A DNA stretch of 64,000 bases from Branchipolynoe longqiensis (GCA_030323885.1 CM059199.1:34976590-35040589), one strand, 5' to 3'. Counted from the stretch's first letter, positions 31,616-43,405 are shown. The notes: generated by a model not told the origin, from the sequence alone. Numbers and translations are program-made.

Positions 31616-32162
31616 AGCATATCGGTAGGCCTACTGTTTCTGTCAAATGTACTACATAATATTTGGGCAAGAGGGGACACAGCCTTCCCATGAAGAGTAT
31701 TCTTTCAGGACTGCCTCACAATAGGAATATAATTGCTTGATAGGTTCCTTTGGTGGCTCTGAAGGTGATGCTGATGGTTGGAGTTGAGTGGCACTATACA
31801 GTGATCGACATGGATACGATGTATCCACTGATACCTCGTTTGTTTATGATGCTTCAATGATCATACTTGACTTACGCACAAAAAAATACCCTAACAAACG
31901 ACCAACACCTACCGCATACAAAACAACATAATAAATAAAAGAGTGTCTGAGCACACTGAACTAAGACTATGTAATTAAAGGTATTACTATCTATTGAATT
32001 GGAAATCGTAAACCACCAACTAAACCTTGCATGTAAATGAAAAATGATTTGATGTTCCTCATACTCATTACTTATTCGATTGCACTTTAATTTCAGAATT
32101 TACTTCACACCTCAATTTACTATATAAAGCATGGAAAACAGATTGTGTGTAAATACCGATAT
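31616..32162. other. Unassigned sequence
   Basis: Nothing recognised. Confidence 0.5.
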
Positions 32163-32245
32163 ACCTGTAATACTTAAGGTCAGAAGACCAGTGCCCTGGC
32201 ACTGACAACATATATATAGTTATATATATATATGAATAAAATGCA
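32163..32245 (+). mobile_element. LINE-D 3' end fragment
   Basis: GGTCAGAAGACCAGTGCCCT, GGCACTGACAACATATATAT, ATGAATAAAATGCATTTACA. Confidence 0.65.
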
Positions 32246-32299
32246 TTTACACAAAAAAAGATTTACAAAAAAAGAATGAGTCTCATGATAATAAATTGG

Positions 32300-32615
32300 A
32301 TCCTTTTTTTTTTTTTTTAAAGATTTATACTGCCTATTATGGATAAGTCTGAATATACTTGTTTTCACCATTAGACAATTTGTCGATAGAAAGCCTGAGC
32401 CTACACTTTTACCGACCAAATGGATTTTTAACCTCCCAAACCACATAGACATGGTCTGAGAGCAACTGGCCTTTGCTGACGCTGTAAGTTATACACAGCG
32501 GTGGAACTCCAAATTGCCAGAGGTGGGGGCACAGGGATTTGGACCACCAACCTTCAGATTAGGAATCTGACCTATAAAAAAGTCTGACTCTCTAACCAGT
32601 CCGCCACACAGAACC
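32300..32615 (-). mobile_element. SINE-B, full length
   Basis: The complement shows the T-run tail at 32305-32319, GAATATACTTGTTTTCACC, TTTACCGACCAAATGGATTT, and head GGCACAGGGATTTGGACCAC, TAACCAGTCCGCCACACAGA. Confidence 0.85.
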
Positions 32616-32864
32616 CAGCCTAATCGGTAACTCACTCTGTGACTGACATTCTTGTAGTCACTCTTTCTCACACTATGACAATAATGCTGCTACATTAGGG
32701 TTTCCACCTTTCATCTATCACTGTCAATCAATAGGCATCGGAATTCAAGATCAGTGTAAAGTATAATGAACCCCATTGTGTAAAAGGCTATGGACCCCCT
32801 CTGGATTACCTGTAGTCTTATGCAACTCTTGGATGTCCACGGTGCTGACTTACCTTTTCTTTTT
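32616..32864. other. Unassigned sequence
   Basis: Nothing recognised. Confidence 0.4.
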
Positions 32865-32965
32865 TTCTTTTTTTTCTTTTCTTTTTTTTCTTTTGGTAAA
32901 GTATTTATTCATCTGAACATGACATTTGTCAGCGCCGGGGCACTGGTCTTCCGGCCATCTTACTA
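32865..32965 (-). mobile_element. LINE-D 3' end with T-rich border
   Basis: A T/C-rich run (32860-32894), then TTTATTCATCTGAACATGAC, TTGTCAGCGCCGGGGCACTG and GTCTTCCGGCC. The pyrimidine run is the complement of an A-rich LINE tail. Confidence 0.7.
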
Positions 32966-33184
32966 TTAGAATAAGTTTGATCAGTGCTGTATTAGTTCAC
33001 AACTTTACCTCAGGGACTCCCAACCCATAGATTGTCCTATAAATAACCTTAAGGGAACGCCTACCTTTAATAAATAGGCAAAGGTTGGGTTATTGAAGAG
33101 TACCCAACAGTTCACACGGTCAGGAGTTTGCCTGTTTAAGAAATGGTCTCTGGATAAGGCACAACATTCCATCAATGATTAGTT

Positions 33185-33515
33185 GTCTGTGTGTTGGGGT
33201 TTTATTTCCTAACAACATCTAAAGTCATATCAGGGTTGGTACCAATTTGTGCAGTCCACATTCGTGGTGATTTTGTAGTGCTGCCCCACTGGCAGACCGG
33301 GCTGCCATCACAATGACCTGATATTCCATTCAGTCATGTTATCCCGATAATGTTCAAATCAGTCCTTGCGCTATCCTTTTAATGCGAACGCCAAGCTAAG
33401 TAGTCCCAAGAATCAATTTTTTTAAGTTGTTGGTTTGATTTGATTGGGGTTCGGAAGTATGTGGAGCCAGCTGGTGCTCTGATCGATTCGGCCTCTGTGT
33501 CCAATGTCATCCATG
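33185..33515 (-). mobile_element. SINE-A, full length, diverged
   Basis: The complement of tail (CAACATCTAAAGTCATATCA), body (GTGCTGCCCCACTGGCAGAC) and head remnant (GAGCACCAGCTGGCTCCACA region, then GAGGCCGAATCGATCAGAGC on the minus strand). Confidence 0.75.
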
Positions 33516-33584
33516 GCCCATAATCCTCTGACAACATTGATACACTACATATCATCAGCAATGTTCCACGCAGGAAGGACTGAC

Positions 33585-33895
33585 AGTGCTCTCTGTGGGG
33601 GAGTGGTTAGAGTGTGTGACTTTTTTCTAGGTCGGACTCCTAATCTGAAGGACAGTGGTTCAATTCCCTGTGTCCCCAGCTCTGCCAATTTTGATTTCCA
33701 CCGCTGCGTATAACTTACAGCATCATCAAAGGCCGGTTGCTCTCATACCATGTCTATGTGGTGTGGGAGGTTAAAAATCCCTTGGGTCGGTAAAAGTGTA
33801 GGCTCAGGCTTTCTATCAACAAACTGTCTAATGGTGAAAACAAGTCTATTCAGACTTATCCATGATAGGCAGTATAAATATTCAAGAAAAAAAAA
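33585..33895 (+). mobile_element. SINE-B, full length
   Basis: CTCTGTGGGGGAGTGGTTAG, GGTTCAATTCCCTGTGTCCC, the body as at 19672, and a poly-A tail at 33885-33897. Confidence 0.9.
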
Positions 33896-34280
33896 AAGTG
33901 CATATCGCAGCCATCTAGCGATCCATTTCAGTTTTGACCTCGCCGATCCAATGACATCAAATTACTTACTAAGTGTTCTGTTGGCCATGTAAAAAGGGTG
34001 GTAGCCAGTTATTTTCGGAAGGCCATGTAGAAGAAAATGACCTTAGTAAATTACATTGCATCGGCTCAGAGCAGCGTTCATTCGATTACTTCCGGTTCTC
34101 GTGCAAGTGCCTGGACGAACGCTTCACCATTACCCAAAGGCATTTCCGGTGTGCATGTTTATTACTGGTGGTGGGTAAAATAGGGTTTACAGGGTGAACA
34201 CTTCTGCAGGTTGAGTTCTATTGCATTTCGGGTGTTGTAGTCTTCAGCCTGCAGGTGTTGGCAAATGTGGGCAAAAACAT
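33896..34280. other. Unassigned sequence
   Basis: Nothing recognised. Confidence 0.5.
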
Positions 34281-34612
34281 TTATTGGTGGTTGCTTTATG
34301 CCCCGGCGGCAGCATAGGCCATGTTTACGGTCAGAACTGTTGGTTTTTTATTCAAACCATCGCTTTTACATGTAAAACCATGCAATCAATTATGTGTCGA
34401 TAGACACTCATTAAATTTAAAAAGCTCACAATTATATATTTGTGGCCAAGGGAAATGAAATTCCTGACAAAAAATGTGAAGTATTATTATTAATTGATAT
34501 AATTTATTTAGTAAACTATATGAGGTGGTACAGACCAGCTGCCCTCAATAAGGCTAAAACTTTTTCTTGTTTTACTTTAGTTAAAAGGTCATGCATATTG
34601 CCTGCAGTGTAT
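34281..34612 (-). mobile_element. LINE-I 3' end
   Basis: The complement of the LINE-I tail: TTATTGGTGGTTGCTTTATG, GGCAGCATAGGCCATGTTTA, palindrome with one mismatch at 34362-34379, then ACTATATGAGGTGGTACAGA and GTCATGCATATTGCCTGCAG. Both ends are cut short. Confidence 0.85.
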
Positions 34613-35021
34613 CGGCAAAAATATGGACGCCTGCTTTTTGAAGTCACATAATCATGTGGTTGTAAAAAATGCCCATGTCTTTTAATTAAATACACAAGAC
34701 TGACAATCATAACCTACTCTGTTTAGTTCAGTGCATACTTTACTTTATTTGACACTCCGCAACACATGACACAGACACCAATATTGGTTGAGAAGGTTAA
34801 CTCTCGCTCGCCAATATGTATAGTCTACCATTTATTTCCTATGGTCATAATTTCCATCGGGAGTGATAGCGATAGTGGTGCTCACGCCAGCTCGGCGGCT
34901 GCTCGCGGTGCATTTGGCTCCATGCATGCAAACCCAAATCGCTCAGGCCACTACCAATAGTACCATCAGCGGTTTGGACGATAGTAGCGTTTGGTGGATG
35001 AGACGCTACTGGCACTCAGTT
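34613..35021. other. Unassigned sequence
   Basis: Nothing recognised. Confidence 0.45.
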
Positions 35022-35190
35022 AATAATGTAGTGGTCTGGACTGACCTTTCAGTCAAGGAGTCGCATAGAGAGGCAGGCGTAAGTAGTGTGGTGACATCAG
35101 GGAGCCTAGGTGGTGTAATGGTTATCACCACAAGATCGGAATGCAAAGAGATGTGGGTTCGAGTCTCGCTCTAGGCGCAATATTTCTCAT
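35022..35190 (+). mobile_element. SINE-C
   Basis: Leader GAGTCGCATAGAGAGGCAGG, GGGAGCCTAGGTGGTGTAAT, GATGTGGGTTCGAGTCTCGC, GCGCAATATTTCTCATG. A short CAC insertion disturbs the box A side. Confidence 0.8.
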
Positions 35191-35559
35191 GTATTTGTAC
35201 AGTATGATAATTGACTAACTATGGAGATATTTGAAACGCAAGCAAGAGAACTAGTTTAAATAGTTGAAGCAAAGTGCAAGTTGCTATTAGGATGTTAACT
35301 AGGTCATATAGAAACCTGTCTTAATGTCCTTAATGGGAGGAAACCCCCAATGAAATGATGATCCCGTCTCCTAATATCTGAGGTGCATATGTAAGATTAA
35401 AATTACGGATGTGCTTCGGTTTTGAAAATATTATTATTTAATCGGATTGTGCAATTTGAAAGGTGGCAGTAGTTAAATTCTTTGGTTAACTTTAAGAATT
35501 TCTTAAGTGTTGTACAATATATTTATATATATATATAGACACTGAGCGCCGAAGTTCTG

Positions 35560-35599
<40 letters not shown>

Positions 35600-36611
35600 T
35601 GAGCGCAGAAGTTCTGAATTTGTGAGCATGCATTGTGTTAAACCATTCAATACATTTATAGATGAGTTTCAGAATGGATAATTCATGTTATGCTATAAAC
35701 TTTGACATTTGATCTATGGTGACTTGTAGTAGGTATCAGAGAAGATTTTTTTTAATGCAAAATAGTGTTACACTTTTGCATCCAAACTAAAGAGGGTTAA
35801 TTGTGAAATTTATTAGTTTATATTTCATCAAGATATCTCAAACGGTTTACTTTTGAGAGACATTAAAAGATTTAATAAATTGGGGTTAATTTCAGACTTG
35901 TAAAAAATAGGACAGAAAGCCATTTTCAGGGACGCATATCTTAAAAAGTAAGAGAAATATACCATCAAGGCTCTGGAATTGACTTGTATATACTACATAC
36001 ATTTTATTAAGCAAATTACAGTCATCGCACAATTCATTTGTTGAAGTTACAGGCATACAAATTTAGCTCTCATATATATCATTTTTACTAAAAAGAATCT
36101 AAAGAGTGACACAAATATAAGTGGAGGATACACTAAGAGCAGTCCATAAGCTTTTAATACATATACTTTTCATTTCAATGGATAGATTTTTAGATGAACT
36201 ATAGTGAGTTTAGAATGAGCCAAATGATGCATTTCCACCAGCGTGGAGCGCTCTCTTGGGATACCTACTTGTAGTATATGCATATTTCATCCATATCTTG
36301 CAGCGAGTAGAATGTATTACCTTCAGAAGCATGTGCGGTGGTAGAGCCTTTCTGCCTACTAAGTTAGTACTTCTTGGAAGTATTATGTGCCTTTTCGTTA
36401 GCGGGGTTCTTCGTAGAGCAAAGGAGTATGTGTCTTCAGCAACTCCTGCAATCGACCGACCATTGCCATGTGCAAACTCAATTTGTATCTTTTTACTGTA
36501 ACTCTGATGACAAGACACCTGCTTTGTCAGGACAACATTGGTCTAGATACAGAGCTGTCCTCTGGAGACATATACGACTGTACACTTCCCTTTGTGAGGC
36601 ATTGCTAGTGT
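35191..36611. other. Unassigned AT-rich sequence
   Basis: A (TA)n pair at 35520-35538 and 35563-35590 is interleaved with a duplicated phrase (ACTGAGCGC, GAAGTTCTGAA at about 35542 and 35600). 35395-35460 faintly resembles a TTAA-MITE end. No convincing gene. Confidence 0.45.
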
Positions 36612-36728
36612 CATGGGGGGGGGGCGAGTAATGAAAATGTGAAATATTGCGCCAAGAGCGGGAATCGAACTCACATCTCCTGCACTATCGGCCATTGTGC
36701 TAACCATTACACCACCTAGGCTCCCTGA
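36612..36728 (-). mobile_element. SINE-C, 3' part
   Basis: The complement of ...GGGAGCCTAGGTGGTGTAAT, GGTTAGCACAATGGCCGATA, GTGAGTTCGATTCCCGCTCT. The 5' leader is missing and a SINE-A follows directly. Confidence 0.8.
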
Positions 36729-36730
36729 TG

Positions 36731-36987
36731 ACAGTGCGCACTCACGGTGACTTTATAGTGTTGCCTCACTGGTCGACCTGATATCCCACTCATTCACATT
36801 ATCCTGACACTGAGCCAATCAGTCCTTGCCATATCCTAATAATGCTGAGTGCCTGGCTAGGAAGCGACAAGTATAAATTTGTATGTCATTGCTTTGACTT
36901 GAACAGAGGTCCAACCGTGGATTCGAATTCCACATCTACCAAAACGCTGGACGAACGATCAACTCATTCGGCCATCCCATTTGGTCA
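36731..36987 (-). mobile_element. SINE-A, head type 2, tail truncated
   Basis: On the minus strand: AAATGGGATGGCCGAATGAG head, GGAATTCGAATCCACGG, body to CACTATAAAGTCACCGTGAG; the 3' tail is absent. Confidence 0.8.
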
Positions 36988-37120
36988 TCAGCAGTGGACA
37001 GGTGACCATCGCTCCCTGATAGGACATGTTATTTAAGAGCCTATATGATCTGCCCAGAGATCAGTACCTGACCACCACTAACCCTCTCAAAGGGGACTAG
37101 ATGTCTATACCGACACATGG

Positions 37121-37438
37121 GCGCGGTGGCCGAATCGGTAGAGCGCAGGCTTCCCGTGTGGAAGGTCTGGAGTTCGAATCACAGCCAAGTCAAACCAATG
37201 ACTTATAAAATTGATACTTGTCGTTGCCTGGCGCTCGGTATTAATAGGATAGGACAAGGACTGGTTAGCACAGTATAAAGATAATGTGACTGTGTGGGAT
37301 ATCAGGTCATGGTGCCAGCGGTCTGGTCTCCCAGTGGGGTAGCACTATAAAATTGCCATGAGTGTGCACTGTCACAAGTCGGTACCCATACTGATATGAC
37401 CTTAGATGTTGGTAGGACGTAAAACAACAAGAAACAAA
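37121..37438 (+). mobile_element. SINE-A, full length, head type 1, best preserved
   Basis: GCGCGGTGGCCGAATCGGTA (box A), GGTCTGGAGTTCGAATCACA (box B), GTCAAACCAATGACTTATAA, GATACTTGTCGTTGCCTGGC, GGGGTAGCACTATAAAATTG, CTGTCACAAGTCGGTACCCA, ATGACCTTAGATGTTGGTAG, GACGTAAAACAACAAGAAAC. Use it as the reference for the family. Confidence 0.92.
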
Positions 37439-38566
37439 CTGTACGACACACCAAGGTTATGTTTCCTTCCTTCTTTGGTTCCGAGTATGGAGGTGCAACC
37501 TCATCACAATAAGATGGATATTTCAATAGACTACATCACGGTTCCAGTGGCACGGTGCATTGTGGGATGCATCAGAGCAAAACAAAGCCACAAGAAGCAC
37601 ATGGCACATGCTAATACCCTGGGTGCAGCTAGTTTCAGCTCATCTCAGCTCTTGTATGAAACATAGAATACCAACTAACAGATTATATATAATAAATTAG
37701 GATATTAATCTTTTATCCAGTATTGCATTTACATCAATATAACCAGCACATCTTATGCCATGTGCATTTAGATTTAGACAAATCTAGGCACTCAGACTAG
37801 TGTTAGAGCCATAGCCAGAGTCAGTTTTATTTATTTTATTCATGTTTTTATTTATATTCTATGGTTAATGACATATGTAGAAATAGAAAATGAGTAGGGT
37901 TAATCAGATATTGGTTATATATTTCTTTGAAACAAGTTTTGTTGACACATTTAACATTTTAATATTTAGAACAAGAATTACTTCTGGCTAATCAATGGTG
38001 ATGTAAACATCAGCCTGTAAAGTGACTGAAATTGTATCTTTCTTAGCTCAAAATGTTTAATTATGGAGAGTTGTGTCTTAAACATATTCATTATATTATT
38101 ATATTGCATCCTTCCATCCATGTTTATGCCAAATTGTTATGTATTTCTATTTGTTTTGAATAAAATGCCAGTTTTGCCCTACGCGTGTCAGCAAACTCAA
38201 TGGGTGTACGCCTTTGCTTTGCTCCCAAAGCCGGTTTCAGCGCATGCGCAGTCGGAACCGTGATGTTGTCAATTACATAGCGTTAACTTATTCATCCTGC
38301 AGGAATGTCTCCGAGGAATATCTGCGGTGAAGACAAGTGTGGAGGAAAATTGATATTGACGTTTCCTAATGAATGAACTGATTAGTTAATGGGTGAGAAT
38401 TGACAATTCTTAAAATTAAAGGAGGCGGACCGAGATCTTCGTTTGGATAGCTTTTTTTTCTCTCTTTTTGTCTCAGTCGTGTTATTATTTGTTTTAATTC
38501 TCCGCACGAGAGGCCTCCGCTGTACCGATTCGGACACCACGTCCGGGGCCTACTAGTATGTATGTA
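37439..38566. other. Unassigned AT-rich sequence
   Basis: GCCTCCGCTGTACCGATTCGG...CACCACGT near 38512-38541 is a SINE-A head scrap on the minus strand. Otherwise nothing is recognised. Confidence 0.45.
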
Positions 38567-39001
38567 TGGGCCAGGATCACGAAAGTGTCGGCGTCGATCG
38601 GTATAATTATAGTTTAGCATTGACAGAGATGTTGGAAAGTCCTTAAATTTAAACTGCATGTATAGGTTGAGAAAATACAACCTTATTTGTTTCTAGGATA
38701 ATTTAATATAAAACAAAGAAATGCACGAGACTTTAAGAATTGTGACACCAACATCTGTTATAGTTGTCGGCATCGATCATTGGATGTCAGCGTCGATCGG
38801 TATAATTATAGTTTAGCATTGACAGAGATGTTGGAAAGACCTTAAATTTATACTGAATGTATAGGTCGAGAAAATACAACAACCTTATTTGTTTCTAGGA
38901 TAATTTAATATGAAACAAAGAAATGCACTACACTTTTAAGAATTGTGACGCCGACATCTTCACTAGACCACCGATTGGCCCGTTTTCGTGAGGCTGACTC
39001 G
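38567..39001. mobile_element. Element X, 435 bp
   Basis: Starts TGGGCCAGGATCACGAAA and ends CCGTTTTCGTGAGGCTGACT, inverted partners, flanked by TA. It contains a ~199-bp internal tandem duplication (GTATAATTAT at 38601 and 38800). Some of the left subterminal region is deleted relative to 39598-40098. No coding capacity. Confidence 0.85.
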
Positions 39002-39184
39002 TATACATGTATGCATACAAATGTGGATAGTGAGTGATAAGCCACCTTTAGGCCAGCAAACTGAAATTGGTGATCGTCCCACCCAGTACCTAAAAAATCG
39101 GTCGCCCCTGAATTTTTAAAATTTTACCTTTGTTTTTAGACAGTTAAAAATGCATCGGGCTAGCAGCAATTCAACTTTCGTATG

Positions 39185-39290
39185 AATTTGGTTTGACTCG
39201 GGCAGGGTTCGGACCCAGGAGTTCGAATCCCACGAGCTACCAGAACGGGAGGCGGACGCTCAACTCATTCGGCCATCCCGTCTGGTAAGT
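39185..39290 (-). mobile_element. SINE-A head type 2, isolated
   Basis: On the minus strand: CCAGACGGGATGGCCGAATG, AGTTGAGCGTCCGCCTCCCG, GGGATTCGAACTCCTGGGTC, CGAACCCTGCCCGAGTCAAA. This is the cleanest type 2 head; the body is missing. Confidence 0.85.
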
Positions 39291-39597
39291 GTATGTCATA
39301 TGCCAGAAAAATACAAAAATAAAAACCGACCGCCCGACACAGATTATCAATCAATCAATCAAATGGGCGATCACTAACTTTCTGTGTGTGTGGCCTTATG
39401 CCGAGTAATAATTATGAAGTAGGAAGTGGATATTCCCTCCCCCTCCCCCCCCCCCACACACACAAACAGGCTGGATGTGGGCATATCCCAGTTTCGAATA
39501 TAGAGTAGGGTGGGGATTGGGGGTTGGGGTTGGGGCACACTTCCTCCTCAACCTTTCAGCAGGATGTACCAGGCTTCCCTCATTTGTAATTTATATA

Positions 39598-40098
39598 TGG
39601 GTCAGGATCACGAAAAGAGGCCAATTGGTGGAAGTTTTCGGCGTCGAGCATGGATGTCGCCGTCGATCGGTATAATTATAATTTAGCATTGACAGAGGTG
39701 CTGGAAAGTCTTTAAATTTATCCTGAATGTAAAGGTCGAGAAAATACAACAACCTTATTTGTTTCTAGGATAATTTAATATAAAACAAAGAAATGCACGA
39801 GTCTTTAAGAATTGTGATGGCGACATCTGTTAAAGTTGTCGGCGTCGATCATTGGATGTTAGCGTCGATCGGTATAATTATAGTTTAGCATTGACATGTT
39901 TAGCATTGACAGTTTAGCATTGAGATGTTGGAAAGTCCTTAAATGTATACTGAATGTAAAGGTCGAGAAAATACAACAACCTTATTTGTTTCTAGGATAA
40001 TTTAATATGAAACAAAGAAATGCACTACACTTTTAAGAATTGCGACGCCGACATCTTCACTTGACCACCGATTGGCCCGTTTTCGTGAGGCTGACTCA
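39598..40098. mobile_element. Element X, 501 bp
   Basis: TGGGTCAGGATCACGAAAAG with GGCCAATTGGTGG subterminally, answered by CCACCGATTGGCC and TTTTCGTGAGGCTGACTCA, flanked by TA. Internal ~202-bp duplication, with a further small triplication of GTTTAGCATTGA at about 39881-39925. Confidence 0.88.
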
Positions 40099-40394
40099 TA
40101 TGCATAATGTACTTACTTTATTTGTATAAAATGGCCAACGGATTAGACTTCCGGGCTAAAAAAGAAAAAGAACATAACATATTCACTGATGAATAAATAA
40201 TGTGACCCCAATCGACCCACCCACCCCCCTCTCTCCTCGAAAAAAGAATAAAGCAAAAAACACCCAAATACAACATGCCTACAAAATATGACTTGATATG
40301 ACGGTATAATTTTCAGGTTACAAATTTAATTTACAATTGCAGTATTTCCATTACAGGTTGCTGTTTAACAACAAAAGGTTGCACACGTTATAGT
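40099..40394. other. Unassigned sequence
   Basis: Nothing recognised. Confidence 0.45.
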
Positions 40395-40515
40395 TGTCGC
40401 CACACTGTCTGGTGCTTGGCATTAGTGGGATGAAATAAGGACTATGTGGATTAGTGTCCGGGTAATGTGATAGAGTGGGATATTATAGCGGGCCATGTTG
40501 ATGGCGCCACAGCAT
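40395..40515 (+). mobile_element. SINE-A body fragment
   Basis: GTCTGGTGCTTGGCATTAGT, GGGTAATGTGATAGAGTGGG, then loss of homology. Confidence 0.6.
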
Positions 40516-40669
40516 GTATATGCTTGCCAACAAAATGAAAAACCGGAAGATCTTAAGAGATGCTATATTGGCGGGTATGGGCGTACTCGCCAAGAAAAAT
40601 GGTAAAATCTTAGATGCTGAATGGTGCGTTTTGGACACAATAATCAGTCAGATTTGTATAATATTACTA

Positions 40670-40980
40670 CAGATGAACCTCGATCCAAGGGACGCCGATG
40701 CAACGGATTCCGGATCCAACGGACACAATCCGCTAGAGTGAATATCTGAACATTTGCGAACTTTAAGAGAACTAGTTATTAGGGAACAGTATCAGCGAGG
40801 CAAGCAGTTGAAACTTGACATATTTTTTAAAGTGATCGTGGGTAGCACTTTTTATGAACCTTAGTTCTGTATTTTGTGTTTATTTTCGTACTCCCCGGAA
40901 AATTTCGTCGCTGCAATGGACAAACGGCTTTAATGGACAACTGCTCCCCCCTATTAGTCCGTTGTATCGAGGTTCATCTG
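40670..40980. mobile_element. pogo-like MITE, 311 bp
   Basis: CAGATGAACCTCGATCCAAG and, on the complement of the other end, CAGATGAACCTCGATACAAC, flanked by TA at 40668-40669 and 40981-40982. No coding capacity. Confidence 0.88.
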
Positions 40981-41208
40981 TATATTAATAGTATTGCAGG
41001 GTTGCCAACATTGGAAAATTAGGCTTCAGTGCTGAACAAAATTATATTATTCAACTGGACTAAGAGATGATTGAACAAAAAAAAACCTCCAAAGAAAACC
41101 CAAACCGGAAAAAGCCACAAGGTGATGATGGGGACATAAAATACTGTATACCTTACGGCAAAAGGGGAAGGGTTTGTAACCCTGCATGTATCCCGATACA
41201 AAAGCTTT

Positions 41209-42066
41209 AAAGGCCCTGTCACACTACAACGTTTCCCACCAACGCGCATCGACGTGTTGCCTTTTTGGTTGAAACGTCGGTACACGTCCGGGACGTTACC
41301 GGCGCATTATCGGCGCGTTACCGGCGCGCTACCGGCGCGTCGGTACACGTTGCGTGATAGCAACGTGTGAATGCACACGTTGGCGGCCGTCGGTGCGCAT
41401 CGGGGTATGCCGATTGTTTTGTGCTTGCACAAAACTTTCGGCGTGGAACGAAGCGTGCCGATGGGTTGGAGGGGGCTTTACGGACGCGTTAGCAAAACGT
41501 CGACACACGTTGGCGGCACGCCGGCGGAACGCTGGCAGAACGCTGATCAACGTCGGTTAACGTTGGCTTTTTTTTCCCCAAAATGCGACCGTTCCGTCGG
41601 CGCGTCCGTCACATCCGATCGACGGGTAGTCGGCGCAATATTGGCATTGTTCCAGCGTTTCTCGGCGCATTGGACGTGTTGCCGGCGCGCCTGGACGCAT
41701 TGGCCGCGCGGTGTGGACGCGCTGCGGGCGCATCCTAACGTGTTGCTGGCGGGTATGTACGCGTTGACATGGTACTAACACGACACCAACGCGTCATCAA
41801 TGCGCCGACAGCGCGCCGACAGCGCGCCGACAGCGCGCCGACAACACGCCGATGGCACGCTGGGAACCCGCTGGCGGGACGTTGACATGTTGTTCTGCCA
41901 TGCGTCAAAACGCATTGGCCGCATGCCAAAAAAAAACCACTAACATGCTACAACCGTCAAACTTTCTCCCAAAACGCCGAAGAGTTGGACGTGAGTCGAT
42001 GGGTTGCAAATATTTTGCGTGCTGCCGGCACGCCGGTGAGAAATGTCGTAGTGTGACAGGGCCTTA
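41209..42066. mobile_element. TGTCACAC-type element, CpG-rich, 858 bp
   Basis: Ends AAGGCCCTGTCACACTACAA and, on the complement, AAGGCCCTGTCACACTACGA, with TTAA around both junctions. The left interior repeats TACCGGCGCG (41298-41340), and the right interior repeats GCGCCGACA (41805-41848), whose complement has the same CGGCGC core, so the halves are roughly inverted. A hairpin with arms GTTTTGTGC/GCACAAAAC lies at 41416-41435. Long open frames here come from CpG repetition. Confidence 0.88.
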
Positions 42067-43099
42067 AGTATAGTCGCTATGAGTAGCGTGCGTTGTCACA
42101 AGTGGCTTTGCATATTGATGTGAACTTTTTTTCTTTTTCTTGTGATGAATTTATTTACCCTGCTCATAACGGATACCATATATGTCCCAATAGACACACA
42201 CTGCGCGAGTGCACACACATGGATGCACGTTTATTCAAACTTAAAGAATTTACTGGATTTGTTTTTGTCGGGCCTCTGAAATAAAGTGGGAATGTCATAT
42301 TTATGTGCATTCAGTTTGAATATGATCGTAAATTTGTGTGTGCTTTCAATCTTGAAATGGGGTGTGTGCTTCTATTGGGTAGTGTGCTTCTATTGGGACA
42401 TATACGGTAAGTGTGTTAACACTTGTTTTCACTGCTGGGCAACACCAGTCCAATTTGTTGATTCAAATCTTTTGAATTTTGTTTTATTAATAACTCGAGA
42501 TATTAGTTCGACACAAAACCCTAACAAACACACATGTGTTTAATAATCAAAGACAACAGGCGTGTTGGGCCTGGTTTGTTATTTTTTTGGTGGGGGGTTA
42601 GGTTTTGGTTTCATTTTGTATTTGTATTTGTTAGTTATTTATCCTTCCTACTTTCTCATGATTCACTGTCTCATTGCTTCCGATGTTCACATTGGGTTTG
42701 ACAACTTTCCTACCTTGCCTGCTGGCACCTTGGACTCTACTTCATGGGGGATGGACGATTCCATCTTCCATCCACACAATTGGCCAGCACAACTTTCCCG
42801 CTGTCAACCATACCTTGTCACATCTCTCTTCACTTCTCTGCGAGCCAATGTCAGTGTATACTTGTCCACCCACCCGCCCTACTACAGTTTGCTTATATTT
42901 ATAATTAGTTTACACCTAAGGCTGAGCCGATGTGTTACTGCCTCATTTGAATAAACTTTGCATAACTCTGTCAACCTACATTTCCGTGTCATTACTTTGC
43001 GGAAACATGATTCGCTGATCCCAGCTGTACATATTGTATCCTGATGTCATCCTCTTCTCACGTGTCATGTGTATCAGACCTGTGGCACAATCGGCAACA
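42067..43099. other. Unassigned sequence
   Basis: 42069-42117 looks like a SINE-A 3' scrap (ATAGTCGCTATGAGTAGCGT, TTGTCACAAGT). The rest has no recognised feature. Confidence 0.45.
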
Positions 43100-43405
43100 A
43101 CACATGCTCCCTGTGTAGATGGTCGGGAGTTCTAACCCCCACCAAGTCAAACCAATAACTTACTAAATTGATACTTGTCGCAAACAATTGATACTTGTCG
43201 CTATCTAGCCTGGCGCTCTACACCATTAGGATCTAACAAGGACTACCTAGCTCAGTATCGGGATGATATGACAGTGGGAAATTGGATCATGGTGGTGGTT
43301 TCCTGGTCTCCCACTGGGAGAGCACTATGAGAGGGCACTGTCGCAAGTTGGTACCCGTCCTGATATGACCTTAGATGTTGCTAGGCCATAACACCCCAAC
43401 ACACA
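43100..43405 (+). mobile_element. SINE-A, lacking box A
   Basis: GATGGTCGGGAGTTCTAACC, CACCAAGTCAAACCAATAAC, a duplicated TTGATACTTGTCGC phrase, body, and tail GACCTTAGATGTTGCTAGGC. Confidence 0.85.

Noticed and set aside
36210..36518. Minus-strand frame with donor-like AAGGTAATA
   Set aside because: Somewhat protein-like, but no clear acceptor in phase, no recognised domain and no partner exon. Too weak to annotate.
39185..39290. Possible tRNA genes at SINE heads (also 37121, 19672, 29515)
   Set aside because: Boxes A and B are present but the cloverleaf is imperfect, and the same units recur joined to SINE bodies.
41371..41778. 135-codon plus-strand frame
   Set aside because: Same explanation: repeat words of the TGTCACAC element at 41209-42066.
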